From the NCBI GenBank assembly GCA_902495705.1, contig CABUXT010000035.1, positions 1 through 20,620 on the forward strand: a stretch of 20,620 nucleotides of DNA. Reading direction: 5' to 3'. This DNA is from an uncultured cyanobacterium (GTDB lineage: Bacteria; Cyanobacteriota; Vampirovibrionia; Gastranaerophilales; Gastranaerophilaceae). A program made the translations under genes and the position numbers. Below the pieces are notes generated by a model. It did no database searches. It saw nothing but the letters and a program-made list of their open reading frames with translations, and was not told the origin of the DNA. Positions 13,468-20,620 of this stretch are shown one piece after another; the stretch's first letter is position 1; each line of letters starts with the position of its first letter.

Positions 13468-14274
13468 ATGGATAAAAAAGGTTTTACATTGGCAGAAGGT
13501 GCTACACACGTAGACTTGCCACCAACCAAGGTGACATTTGGCTTTACGCTTGCAGAGGTGTTAATCACACTTGGTATAATTGGGGTTGTTGCAGCAATGA
13601 CAATTCCGAATTTAATGACACATTTAAAACATAAAAAACTTGAAAGCCAATTCAAAAAGACTTATGCCGAATTAAATATAGCAGCAAGAACTTTTTACGC
13701 TCAAGAAGAATCCTCTGTTCATGATGCAGATGTGATTTTATATGGAGGGGATAACTCTGAGGGCAACAAAAGAAGTGATTTGGTATTAGATAAATTTATG
13801 ACATATTTTAAAGGGTATCAAAAAACGACCGATAATTGGTGGTATTATTACGACAGCACTCATAAAATAACACAGAAAAATCTAAATGGTACAGCTACGG
13901 AGCATTACCCTTGTGATGAATCGCGTGTTGCGATTGATGTTGTTGGAAGGTTATATGCGTTTGACAATTCTTCAACCCAACATAATTATTCTTCCGGTCC
14001 AAAGGTTTGTGTAGACATCAATGGAAACGACAAACCGAACCAACTTGGATATGACAGATTTGTGTTTGTGTTTACGGAAAACAATGCGGTTGTACCGTAT
14101 ACAGGCACGAGTTGGAATGGTTTCACTGAAAATATTACAGATGATAATGAAATTGCAAAATATTGTAGTTACGAATTAAGTGCGGAGATTCCTGCATTTT
14201 CTTGTGCCTACTTTGCACTGAAAGACAAAAGTCCTGATGGCAAAGGTACATATTGGGGAAATTTTTTGAAGTAA
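13468..14274 (+). CDS. Type IV prepilin-like protein with doubled leader, module 2
   Basis: 268 residues; GGAGG lies 6 bases before the ATG. Two prepilin signals follow one another: G5/FTLAE, then G25/FTLAEVLITLGIIGVVAAM. Only the second is followed by a hydrophobic helix, so cleavage after G25 should give the mature N-terminus F26, with E30 at +5. The body differs from the module 1 prepilin, but the VDINGNDKPNQLGYDRFVF stretch near residues 190-208 recalls the C-terminal part of pseudopilin-like proteins. Cysteines are scattered rather than clustered. A surface or periplasmic fibre subunit is likely; the exact system is unknown. Divergent from its HTH partner. Confidence 0.83.
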   Translation: MDKKGFTLAEGATHVDLPPTKVTFGFTLAEVLITLGIIGVVAAMTIPNLMTHLKHKKLESQFKKTYAELNIAARTFYAQEESSVHDADVILYGGDNSEGNKRSDLVLDKFMTYFKGYQKTTDNWWYYYDSTHKITQKNLNGTATEHYPCDESRVAIDVVGRLYAFDNSSTQHNYSSGPKVCVDINGNDKPNQLGYDRFVFVFTENNAVVPYTGTSWNGFTENITDDNEIAKYCSYELSAEIPAFSCAYFALKDKSPDGKGTYWGNFLK

Positions 14275-14280
14275 AAATAG

Positions 14281-14316
14281 ACCCCTCTCCCTATCCCTCT
14301 CCCTCGGAGAGGGTAA
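14281..14316 (+). repeat. CCCCTCTCCCTA C-rich repeat, copy 2
   Basis: ACCCCTCTCCCTATCCCTCT and then a CTCCCTCGGAGAG hairpin. First element in the 355-base gap between the converging prepilin and topA genes; the gap is filled with repeats from end to end and holds no gene. Confidence 0.7.
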
Positions 14317-14318
14317 AC

Positions 14319-14345
14319 TGTCACCCTGAACTTGATTCAGGGTCT
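14319..14345. repeat. CCCTGAA..TTCAGGG palindrome, copy 2
   Basis: TGTCACCCTGAACTTGATTC and then AGGGTCTA; stem CCCTGAA/TTCAGGG. It continues directly into the GGGTCTATCCATTTGATT stretch that is found again (inverted) at the right window edge. Confidence 0.75.
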
Positions 14346-14390
14346 ATCCATTTGATTAAAAGAATCGCAAATTTATCCAATTTTTTAAAT

Positions 14391-14470
14391 AAACATTGAT
14401 AGATTCTGAATAGCAAGAAAAATTTAGACTCATTACATTCGCCTAATTTTTCTAAGCTTTCAGAATGACA
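14391..14470 (+). repeat. Long hairpin repeat, copy B
   Basis: Outer arms identical to copy A (AACATTGATAGATTCTGAAT..CTTTCAGAATGACA). The inner stem differs, AAATTTAG against CTAATTTTT, so pairing is kept. With the unit at 14319-14345 it forms a composite of about 150 bases. Confidence 0.8.
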
Positions 14471-14479
14471 CTTTATTTT

Positions 14480-14503
14480 GTCGGCATTGCTATGCCGACC
14501 TAC
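14480..14503. repeat. GTCGGCAT palindrome, copy 4
   Basis: GTCGGCATTGCTATGCCGAC followed by CTAC, so the GTAG flank is on the other side than in copies 1 and 3 while the loop is unchanged. Confidence 0.8.
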
Positions 14504-14511
14504 AAGCTGAA

Positions 14512-14551
14512 ACCCCTCACTCTAGCCCTCTCCCTAGGAGAGGGTAAACTG
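14512..14551 (+). repeat. CCCCTCTCCCTA C-rich repeat, copy 3
   Basis: ACCCCTCACTCTAGCCCTCT with the CTCCCTAGGAGAG hairpin and the same GGGTAAACTGT end as copy 2, but no palindrome follows it here. Confidence 0.7.
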
Positions 14552-14580
14552 TTACGCAAAAGACTAAAATGTTTAATTTG

Positions 14581-14634
14581 AGATTCTGAACGCCTGCCCT
14601 CTTGTCTTCCTGCCTTCCAGCCCTCTGCGTTACC
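14581..14634 (-). repeat. Half hairpin plus purine-rich 3'-end repeat, copy 2
   Basis: AGATTCTGAA (14581-14590) is a lone half of the hairpin family. From 14601 to 14634 the minus strand begins at the topA stop (GGTAA) and runs CGCAGAGGGCTGGAAGGCAG, aligning with 8670-8703. Confidence 0.4.
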
Positions 14635-16957
14635 CTTCTTGGGTTTCGGAGTCTTGCACCGGTTCTGGGTCTTTTTTGAAATGGCATCTCATGTTAGAAC
14701 AAGAAATCACAGTACCTTTTTTGAGCACTTTTTTCACAAGCAAACTACCACATTCAGGGCATTTTTCGCCTGTCGGTTCGTTCCACAATACAAAATCACA
14801 TTCAGGGTATTGATTACAGCCGAAAAATACTGTTCCGCGTTTTGATTTGCGCTCAACAATTACCCCTTTGCCACATTTTGGACAAGGTACGCCTGTTGAT
14901 TTGCGGTATGGTTTGCGGTGCTTACATTCAGGATTTGTACATTCCATATATTTGCCGTAAGGTCCTGTTTTGAATATCATATCAGAACCGCATTTTTCGC
15001 ATTTTTCTTCACAAACTTCTTGTTGTTGGGTTGGCACTGTGCCATCTTCACTGTTTTCCATCTCTTGCATAACATTGATTGACATCGCAGTTTTGCAATC
15101 AGGATAACCTGAACAGCCCAAGAACTGAGAACCTGTTTTGCTGGTTCTTAAAAGCATTGGCTTTCCGCAATTCGGACATTTTACGTTGGTTTCGATATTA
15201 ACCTTTTGCGCTGTTTTCATCACGGAATTAACTTCTTCCATAAACGGTGTGTAGAAGTCTTGCAAAACTTTCACCCACACAGCTTGTTTTTCGGCGATTT
15301 TATCAAGTTTTTCTTCCATTCCGGCTGTAAACTTGTAGTCCATAATGTCTGAAAACTGTGATACAAGCTGTTTTGAAACTGTCCTGCCTAACAATGTCGG
15401 ACGAAGTGCCTTATCTTTTTTCTCTACATATTTACGAGTCTGAATAACGGTGATAATCGTTGCGTAAGTAGACGGACGACCGATTCCGTATTCTTCTAAT
15501 GCTTTAACTAAAGATGCCTCGTTGTATCTTGGAGGCGGTTGTGTAAAGTGTTGTTTGGGCAGGATTTTTTTGCAAACAACCTTGTCACCTTTTTCTAAAT
15601 CAGGAATTTTTGCATCAGATGCTTTGTCCTCATCGTCTTCTGAGTCATTGTACAAAGTTAAAAATCCGTCAAAAGTAATCTTGCTTGTACCAGCACGCAA
15701 AGTATAATCGCCTGATGTAATTTCGATTGTTTTATTCGCAATTTCGGCAGGTGCCATTTGAGAAGACATAAATTTTTCCCAAATCAATTTATACAATTTG
15801 TACTGGTCATTGTCCAAATACTGTTTGATACTGTCAGGTGTGCGTTCAGGATAAGATGGACGAATTGCCTCGTGCGCGTCTTGAACATTTTGTTTGCCTT
15901 TTGCATAAATATTGGCTTTTTCAGGATAATATTTTTCACCATAATTTTGTAAAATAAAATCGTGAGCCATATTTTGTGCATCATCCGAAACTCTGACAGA
16001 GTCTGTTCTCATATAGGTAATCAAACCGACCGGAGTGCCGTCAATTTCAATACCTTCATAAAGTTTTTGGGCAACTTGCATTGTTTTAGAAACTCCAAAA
16101 CCTAGTTTTGAAGATGCCGCACGCTGCATTGTTGATGTGATAAACGGTGCTGTTGGTTTACGTTTTGTTGATTTTTTTGTAACCTTTGAAACTTCATATT
16201 GAGTGTCAGGGTTCGTCAAATAATCAACAACTTTCTGTGCCTCTTCTTTATTTTTAATAGTTTTGTCAACTGCTTTGCCTTTGATTTTTGATAATTCCGC
16301 ATCAAAAACTTTGCCGTCTTTATCAAGATTTGCGTGGATTGACCAATATTCTTGCGGAACAAATGCCTCAATTTCGTCTTCTCTTTCGCAAATCATACGC
16401 AGCGCTACAGATTGAACACGTCCTGCGGATAGATTTCTGTTTCCGATTTGTTTCCACAAAACAGGGCTTAATTTGAAACCTACAAGTTTATCCAAGATTT
16501 GGCGTGTTTGTTGTGCTTGTACCATATCCATATCGATACTGCGCGGATTTTCGACAGAATGTTTAACGGCTTTTGGTGTAATTTCGTTGAACACAATTCT
16601 GCAAATCTTTTCATCAGGCACTTTCAATACCTGACGAACATGCCAAGCGATAGCCTCTCCCTCACGGTCGGGGTCGGATGCAAGGTATATTTTGTCAAAC
16701 TTTTTGGCTAAATCGTTTAATTTGCGTACAACCTGCTGTTTCCCTGGAATAACTTCAAACTTTGGTTCAAAATTGTTATTTACATCAAACCCCAAATTTT
16801 GAGTTGCAGGGTCTTTTGTCGGCAAGTTCCTGATGTGACCGTAACTTGCTTCAATTTGGAAATCACTGCCCAAAATCTTTTTAATAGTTTTAGATTTTGC
16901 AGGTGATTCGACTATTACTAACGATTTTTCTTTACTTTTGCTCTTCGTCTCTGCCAT
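14630..16957 (-). CDS. topA: DNA topoisomerase I
   Basis: Type IA enzyme that relaxes negative supercoils by cutting one strand. 775 residues. The Toprim domain holds E17 in VIVESPAKSKTIKK and the metal-binding DPDREGEAIAWH (95-106). The active tyrosine is Y315 in GLITYMRTDS. GIGRPSTYATII (491-502) follows. The C-terminus has four C4 zinc ribbons beginning near residues 594, 653, 692 and 733 (C-P-N-C, C-E-K-C, C-P-K-C, C-P-E-C), one more than in E. coli. Its ATG lies 8 bases past the dprA stop, so it is the last gene of the lptC-lptA-TPR-dprA-topA run; dprA beside topA is a common arrangement. The stop codon is part of a repeat. Firm call. Confidence 0.97.
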   Translation of the reverse strand: MAETKSKSKEKSLVIVESPAKSKTIKKILGSDFQIEASYGHIRNLPTKDPATQNLGFDVNNNFEPKFEVIPGKQQVVRKLNDLAKKFDKIYLASDPDREGEAIAWHVRQVLKVPDEKICRIVFNEITPKAVKHSVENPRSIDMDMVQAQQTRQILDKLVGFKLSPVLWKQIGNRNLSAGRVQSVALRMICEREDEIEAFVPQEYWSIHANLDKDGKVFDAELSKIKGKAVDKTIKNKEEAQKVVDYLTNPDTQYEVSKVTKKSTKRKPTAPFITSTMQRAASSKLGFGVSKTMQVAQKLYEGIEIDGTPVGLITYMRTDSVRVSDDAQNMAHDFILQNYGEKYYPEKANIYAKGKQNVQDAHEAIRPSYPERTPDSIKQYLDNDQYKLYKLIWEKFMSSQMAPAEIANKTIEITSGDYTLRAGTSKITFDGFLTLYNDSEDDEDKASDAKIPDLEKGDKVVCKKILPKQHFTQPPPRYNEASLVKALEEYGIGRPSTYATIITVIQTRKYVEKKDKALRPTLLGRTVSKQLVSQFSDIMDYKFTAGMEEKLDKIAEKQAVWVKVLQDFYTPFMEEVNSVMKTAQKVNIETNVKCPNCGKPMLLRTSKTGSQFLGCSGYPDCKTAMSINVMQEMENSEDGTVPTQQQEVCEEKCEKCGSDMIFKTGPYGKYMECTNPECKHRKPYRKSTGVPCPKCGKGVIVERKSKRGTVFFGCNQYPECDFVLWNEPTGEKCPECGSLLVKKVLKKGTVISCSNMRCHFKKDPEPVQDSETQEG

Positions 16958-16965
16958 TATATTTT

Positions 16966-18054
16966 CTATACCCTTTTGTATCGGTCCCCACTACATTGTT
17001 TTATTATGCCTTTAAGCTCCATTGTTGTCAAGTTCATCAACAAATCATCCAACCCCATACCGGTCAGACTCAAAAGCTCATCCACACCTTTTTCTTCTAT
17101 TTCTAAATTATTAAAAATCTTTTCTTCTTCATCGGTCAACATCGGTAAGGTCAATTGGTCGCCTTTTGTTTCGGTTTTTACTTCCCAGTTTAGGGCATTT
17201 AAGATATCCTCGGTTTCAGTGACCAAAGTTGCACCGTTTTTGAGTAGTTTGTAAATCCCTTGTGTATTCGGATTAGAAATCAGCCCCGGAATACACATCA
17301 ATTCTCGCCCTTGTTCTAATGTAAGATTTGCGGTAATCAATGCGCCGCTTTTTAATGATGCCTCAGCAACCAAAGTTCCGTAAGACAAGCCTGATACGAT
17401 TCGGTTGCGTTGAGGAAATCTGAATCTGATAGGTTCAAATGTCGGATAGTATTCGGATAAAACCGCTCCATAACCGTTTTCAATGTTTTGATAAAGAGTT
17501 TTGTTGCTTGCAGGATAAGTGAAATCAAAACCGCTTGCGATTACGCCGATTGTTTTCAAATTGTTTTCAAGCGCTGTTGTATGCGCAACGGTATCTATAC
17601 CTGACGCTAGTCCTGAAACTATACAAATATCTGTATTTGCAAGTCCTGAAAGAATTTTTCTCAAATCATCTCTGCCATGCAAACTCGCTTTGCGCGAACC
17701 TACAACGGCTAGAGTTTTGTCCAAATTACAATCAAAAAGTTTACCTTTATAATATAAAACTGCAGGCGGATTAGAAATTTGGCGTAACATTTTTGGATAA
17801 TTATCATCTGCAAGAGTTAAAAAATTTATACCTCGTGTTTCAACTTCTGCGAAAGTTCTATCAATATCGACCTTGTCGCGGTGACGCAAAAATGTTTCAA
17901 CTCTTCTTACACTCAAACCATCAATCTGTTTGAGTTCATATAATGACGCATTGAAAGCCTTTTCAATATCTCCAAAGTAGCCGTAAAGCCTTTGGATAAA
18001 AGGGCTATCAATTTGTTCTATAGAAGAAAACGCAATCCAAAATTTATCCTTCAT
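16966..18054 (-). CDS. dprA: DNA processing protein A
   Basis: Loads RecA onto incoming single-stranded DNA during natural transformation and displaces SSB. 362 residues: an N-terminal helix-hairpin-helix-like part (LKQIDGLSVRRVETFL, 41-56), the Rossmann-like DNA-binding core with VGSRKAS (118-124), SGLASGIDTVAH (147-158), FRFPQRNRIVSGLS (211-224) and EASLKSGALITA (231-242), and a C-terminal winged-helix domain (about 300-360). All three domains are intact. Many bacteria not known to be transformable keep dprA, so its presence alone does not prove competence. It lies 18 bases after the TPR gene and 8 bases before topA. Confidence 0.95.
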   Translation of the reverse strand: MKDKFWIAFSSIEQIDSPFIQRLYGYFGDIEKAFNASLYELKQIDGLSVRRVETFLRHRDKVDIDRTFAEVETRGINFLTLADDNYPKMLRQISNPPAVLYYKGKLFDCNLDKTLAVVGSRKASLHGRDDLRKILSGLANTDICIVSGLASGIDTVAHTTALENNLKTIGVIASGFDFTYPASNKTLYQNIENGYGAVLSEYYPTFEPIRFRFPQRNRIVSGLSYGTLVAEASLKSGALITANLTLEQGRELMCIPGLISNPNTQGIYKLLKNGATLVTETEDILNALNWEVKTETKGDQLTLPMLTDEEEKIFNNLEIEEKGVDELLSLTGMGLDDLLMNLTTMELKGIIKQCSGDRYKRV

Positions 18055-18072
18055 CTAAAATTGTCGTCCTTC

Positions 18073-18846
18073 TTAACCGTTAGCCTTTTGTTTTATGTTT
18101 TCAATAAGTTTTGATGTGCTATTTTTCTCTTCTTCTGAGATATCAAGATTCATATAATCTTCCAAATACTCAATCGCATCAGCATAGTCGCCGCGTGCCA
18201 TAAATAAAATGGCAACTTTTTTATAAGCAGGTGCGAATTTGTTATTTGTTGCAATAGCTTTCAAAAAATTAGAAATAGCTTTGTCTATCTCGTCATTAGC
18301 TTGGTAAGCCTCTGCCAAATAGTAATAAATCAACTCATTGTCTTGTTTAAATTCTAAAACATTTTCCAAATTTTCGATTGCTGAATCGTAATTGCCAAAT
18401 TCAAAATAAATTTTGGCTAAATCGTAGTATGCATCATAGTTATCAGGTTGTTTTTCCAATACATAAACGAGTTCATCAATTGCCAAATCTTGTTTTGCAT
18501 CTTCCATATAAAATCTTGCAAGATAATGTCTGAAAATAATATCATCAGGCAGCATATCAATTGCATAAGATAAAATATTTATTCCTTCACCAAGTCGTCT
18601 TTGCTTGTAATACAAGTCAACAAGGTTGATGTAGCATTGCGGAATTTGCGGATTCAATTCGATGCATTTTAAATAATTCTTTTCAGATTTTTCATCATCA
18701 CCGATGTTTGCGTAGCATAATCCCAAATTGTTATAAATTTCGGCATTTTCAGGTTCAACTTCAATGATTGATGTGAATGAATCAATTGCTCCATTCCAAT
18801 CTTTTTTCTTGAAACACTCTAATGCCTTATCTAATTTTTCTTTCAT
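18073..18846 (-). CDS. TPR-repeat protein
   Basis: 257 residues made almost wholly of tetratricopeptide repeats: seven 34-residue helix pairs with the usual alanine/tyrosine/proline pattern, for example AEIYNNLGLCYANIGDDEKSEKNYLKCIELNP and YDAYYDLAKIYFEFGNYDSAIENLENVLE in part. There is no signal peptide, so it is cytoplasmic, and the surface is acidic. TPR proteins act as protein-binding scaffolds; the partner cannot be read from sequence. It starts 4 bases after lptA ends. LapB/YciM, a TPR regulator of LPS synthesis, has a similar link with LPS genes, but here the N-terminal membrane anchor and C-terminal rubredoxin part of LapB are missing. Confidence 0.9.
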   Translation of the reverse strand: MKEKLDKALECFKKKDWNGAIDSFTSIIEVEPENAEIYNNLGLCYANIGDDEKSEKNYLKCIELNPQIPQCYINLVDLYYKQRRLGEGINILSYAIDMLPDDIIFRHYLARFYMEDAKQDLAIDELVYVLEKQPDNYDAYYDLAKIYFEFGNYDSAIENLENVLEFKQDNELIYYYLAEAYQANDEIDKAISNFLKAIATNNKFAPAYKKVAILFMARGDYADAIEYLEDYMNLDISEEEKNSTSKLIENIKQKANG

Positions 18847-18850
18847 AATC

Positions 18851-19825
18851 TTATAATCCTAAAGTTACGTTATCATCACTGCCTGAACCGACATTTTTAA
18901 TTACGGTTCTTGTGTTGCCTTGAGCATCAAAAGTTTTTGGTTTCATAGTCATTTTGATTTTGTCGGCATAAATTGTTCTCACCCCTTGAGTGATACTTGA
19001 ACGACCTGTGAAGTATGCCTCATTAGGTTTTGTTGACCCCGGAGTTGGGTATAGAGTAACTTTTGGTCCTACTGCATAATAGTCTTGATACCAAATTCTT
19101 ACATTACCGCTGGCATTGAATATTGAGCGTTTTTGGTTATATTCCTGATAGCTTGATTTCAATGTTAATTTTGAACCATCATCCATAATTGCATTAGATG
19201 TAGTGTTGCCGTAAGCTGTTAAATTGCCTGTTGTTGCGTCATACACAAATCTGTCGGCATAAGATTCGTTATTTTCTTGTTTAACTTTAGCGTTGCCAAT
19301 CAAGACAAGTTTTTTCAAATCACCGCTTTTATCAGTTGTAATTTGTGCTGAATTTGAGAAAGTTTCGATTTCTTTATACTTCATTGTAACAGCACCAACT
19401 GCAGTCATAACACCTGTTTTTGTATCATACTCTTGAGTGTTTGCGTTGATTACAACAATAGGTGTTTTGCCTTCAAAAACAACAGACTGAGTGTCACCTT
19501 CGGCTCTGATGATTTTTGTAATCAAAGAAACTTTCAAAATATTTGCTTTAACTTCTCTTTTTTTGTTTTTCTTGACTTCAAAAGCATAAGGTTTGTCATA
19601 AAAAGTAGCCGTGTCTAATTTTTGGTCCTTGGTAACATTTACGTCTGCGCTGTCACCTACAACCTTCAAATCATCAACCGTAACTTTGACATTGCCGTTG
19701 AATTTAATTTTATTATCTGCCTCGTTGAAAGACTGATTTTTTGATTCAATAATCAAGTCTGATGCTTGAACAGCAAGTCCTGTCAACATCAAAATCGATA
19801 AAAATGTCGTTAAAAATCTCTTCAT
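18851..19825 (-). CDS. lptA: LptA/OstA-like LPS transport protein
   Basis: 324 residues from the ATG at 19825: this start gives a clean signal peptide (MKRFLTTFLSILMLTGLAVQA, cleavage before SD) and lies one base after the lptC stop (TAGGATG), which suggests coupled translation. The mature part is a chain of beta-jellyroll OstA repeats, with phrases such as IKFNGNVKVTVDDLKVVGDSA and GVMTAVGAVTMKYKEIETFS recurring about every 40-60 residues. It would bridge the periplasm between LptC and the outer-membrane LptD. At about 300 mature residues it is almost twice E. coli LptA and resembles the longer cyanobacterial forms. An LptD N-terminal fragment is excluded by the absence of a barrel. Confidence 0.83.
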   Translation of the reverse strand: MKRFLTTFLSILMLTGLAVQASDLIIESKNQSFNEADNKIKFNGNVKVTVDDLKVVGDSADVNVTKDQKLDTATFYDKPYAFEVKKNKKREVKANILKVSLITKIIRAEGDTQSVVFEGKTPIVVINANTQEYDTKTGVMTAVGAVTMKYKEIETFSNSAQITTDKSGDLKKLVLIGNAKVKQENNESYADRFVYDATTGNLTAYGNTTSNAIMDDGSKLTLKSSYQEYNQKRSIFNASGNVRIWYQDYYAVGPKVTLYPTPGSTKPNEAYFTGRSSITQGVRTIYADKIKMTMKPKTFDAQGNTRTVIKNVGSGSDDNVTLGL

Positions 19826-19826
19826 C

Positions 19827-20408
19827 CTACTTTTTATCCTCATATACTCTTGATACAGTGTTCCCTACAATTTTGAAACTGTCATACGTTGGACTGATAA
19901 TAATTTTGTCCGCTGTTGATAACAATTCTTTTCCTTTTTGAACCTTGATATGACCTTGTGCCACAATCGGTGTGTGCGAATTTGTCCAATGCAAATTATC
20001 CGCATTCAAGGTGATACCGTCTTTTAATACGATAAATGTGTCTTTATATAAAGTTATATCGCCTTCTTTTGAGTTATAAGTACCTTTTGAAGACTCAAAA
20101 CTCATAGAAACTTCGTTGTCTTTATAAAAATTACCGGTAACTTTGTCTAACTGAGCAATCCCTTTTTCACTGTCCCATTGCCCTGTTTCGCCATATATTT
20201 CCCAGTATTTTTGTTCATCTTTAGTTTCGGTAAGGATTATGCCATGAACGATTGCCTCTTGCTCATCTCTGTTAGATGCTGCTTGTTTACGGTTGAAATC
20301 ATGCGTAATCATACTTGCAGTGATAAAAGCCCACGCTAAAATCCCTACAAACGTTAATATTATTAAGCCATACAGCCTTTTCTTTTTCGGTAAATCTTTC
20401 CAGTTCAT
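19827..20408 (-). CDS. lptC: LptC-like LPS export protein
   Basis: 193 residues with the LptC plan: a short basic cytoplasmic start (MNWKDLPKKKRLYG), one membrane span (about 14-33) and a periplasmic beta-jellyroll with VHGIILTETKDEQKYWEIYGETG, then repeated turns such as GTYNSKEGDITLYKD. It would receive LPS from the LptBFG transporter and hand it to LptA, which is encoded immediately downstream. Sequence identity in this family is low, so the call rests on fold pattern, topology and the lptA neighbour. No ribosome-binding site is visible and the promoter -10 ends 7 bases before the ATG, so the transcript may be leaderless. First gene of the five-gene run. Confidence 0.82.
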   Translation of the reverse strand: MNWKDLPKKKRLYGLIILTFVGILAWAFITASMITHDFNRKQAASNRDEQEAIVHGIILTETKDEQKYWEIYGETGQWDSEKGIAQLDKVTGNFYKDNEVSMSFESSKGTYNSKEGDITLYKDTFIVLKDGITLNADNLHWTNSHTPIVAQGHIKVQKGKELLSTADKIIISPTYDSFKIVGNTVSRVYEDKK

Positions 20409-20415
20409 ACTACAG

Positions 20416-20445
20416 ATTTTAGCACAAAATAAATAAAAAGGTGAA
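20416..20445 (-). promoter_or_regulatory. Promoter of the lptC-lptA-TPR-dprA-topA run
   Basis: On the minus strand TTCACC (20440-20445), 18 bases, TAAAAT (20416-20421) with TGC before it. The 14 bases TTTTGTGCTAAAAT recur in the nitrilase promoter. The predicted start almost coincides with the lptC ATG. Confidence 0.6.
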
Positions 20446-20491
20446 TGTGTTTGTTAAATCCGCAGTTTGGAATGATATGAATTTTTTATAA

Positions 20492-20620
20492 TGTCATTCT
20501 GAAAGCTTAGAAAATTTGTGCGAAGTATGAGCACATAATTTTCTTGCTATTCAGAATCTATCAATGTTGATTTTAAAAATTGACCTCTATGCATTACTTT
20601 TCAATCAAATGGATAGACCC
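20492..20620 (-). repeat. Composite repeat, hairpin copy C and flank
   Basis: On the minus strand this reads GGGTCTATCCATTTGATT, a variable stretch of about 30 bases, ATCAACATTGATAGATTC and the hairpin ending in CTTTCAGAATGACA (hairpin at 20492-20571). The same order is found at 14339-14470. It is cut by the window end. The inner stem GTGC/GCAC replaces GTGT/ACAC of copy A. Confidence 0.78.

Noticed and set aside
13103..14274. Toxin-antitoxin pair
   Set aside because: The small HTH protein could be an antitoxin in size, but its divergent partner has a clear prepilin signal and no toxin feature.
14275..14629. CRISPR array or tandem repeat array
   Set aside because: The repeats are of several kinds, not evenly spaced, palindromic, and without unique spacers of equal size.

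Overview
The window reads as chromosomal DNA of an AT-rich, diderm, non-photosynthetic bacterium. LptC and LptA homologues (lines 19827-20408 and 18851-19825) point to an outer membrane carrying lipopolysaccharide. The two prepilin-like proteins, with an FTLAEVLITLGIIGVVAAM signal, and the very low GC of the housekeeping genes fit gut Gastranaerophilales/Melainabacteria (Vampirovibrionia). This placement comes from memory of protein style, not from a search; Elusimicrobia-like or Negativicutes-like genomes remain possible. No tRNA, rRNA, CRISPR array, prophage or transposase gene was seen.

Layout. 1-325 is a repeat-rich region. On the minus strand follow aroC and a small secreted protein (326-1869). 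A lone receiver-domain protein (1971-2360) precedes an overlapping biotin block bioF-bioG-bioC (2418-4943), which makes the pimeloyl-ACP precursor and converts it to KAPA. Two tiny membrane proteins lie on the minus strand (4940-5345). Then come dapF and the classic rpsF-ssb-rpsR operon, closed by a strong terminator at 7341-7377. A first two-gene module of small HTH regulator and divergent prepilin lies at 7590-8674. A nitrilase-family hydrolase (minus) and bioB (plus) share a divergent promoter region. A glucosaminidase-type protein and a shikimate dehydrogenase with a 212-residue disordered N-terminal extension converge with overlapping stop codons. A second HTH/prepilin module lies at 13103-14274. 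The right end is one minus-strand run lptC-lptA-TPR-dprA-topA (20408 down to 14630).

The most interesting structures are the two paralogous HTH/prepilin modules and the short palindromic repeats. Both modules carry a prepilin with a doubled leader motif at the same 60-nt offset, and a shared promoter/operator layout. The candidate operator half-site ATTCGTT and the -10 element are spaced identically (44 nt) in both. The repeats fill every convergent intergenic gap, keep their order in composites, show compensatory changes in their stems, and in one case have entered the coding part of aroE.

Pathway view: aroC and aroE belong to the shikimate pathway, bioB/F/G/C to biotin synthesis (bioA and bioD are not here), dapF to lysine/peptidoglycan synthesis, and lptA/lptC to LPS transport. 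dprA together with the pilin-like genes is compatible with natural transformation, but that link is inference only.
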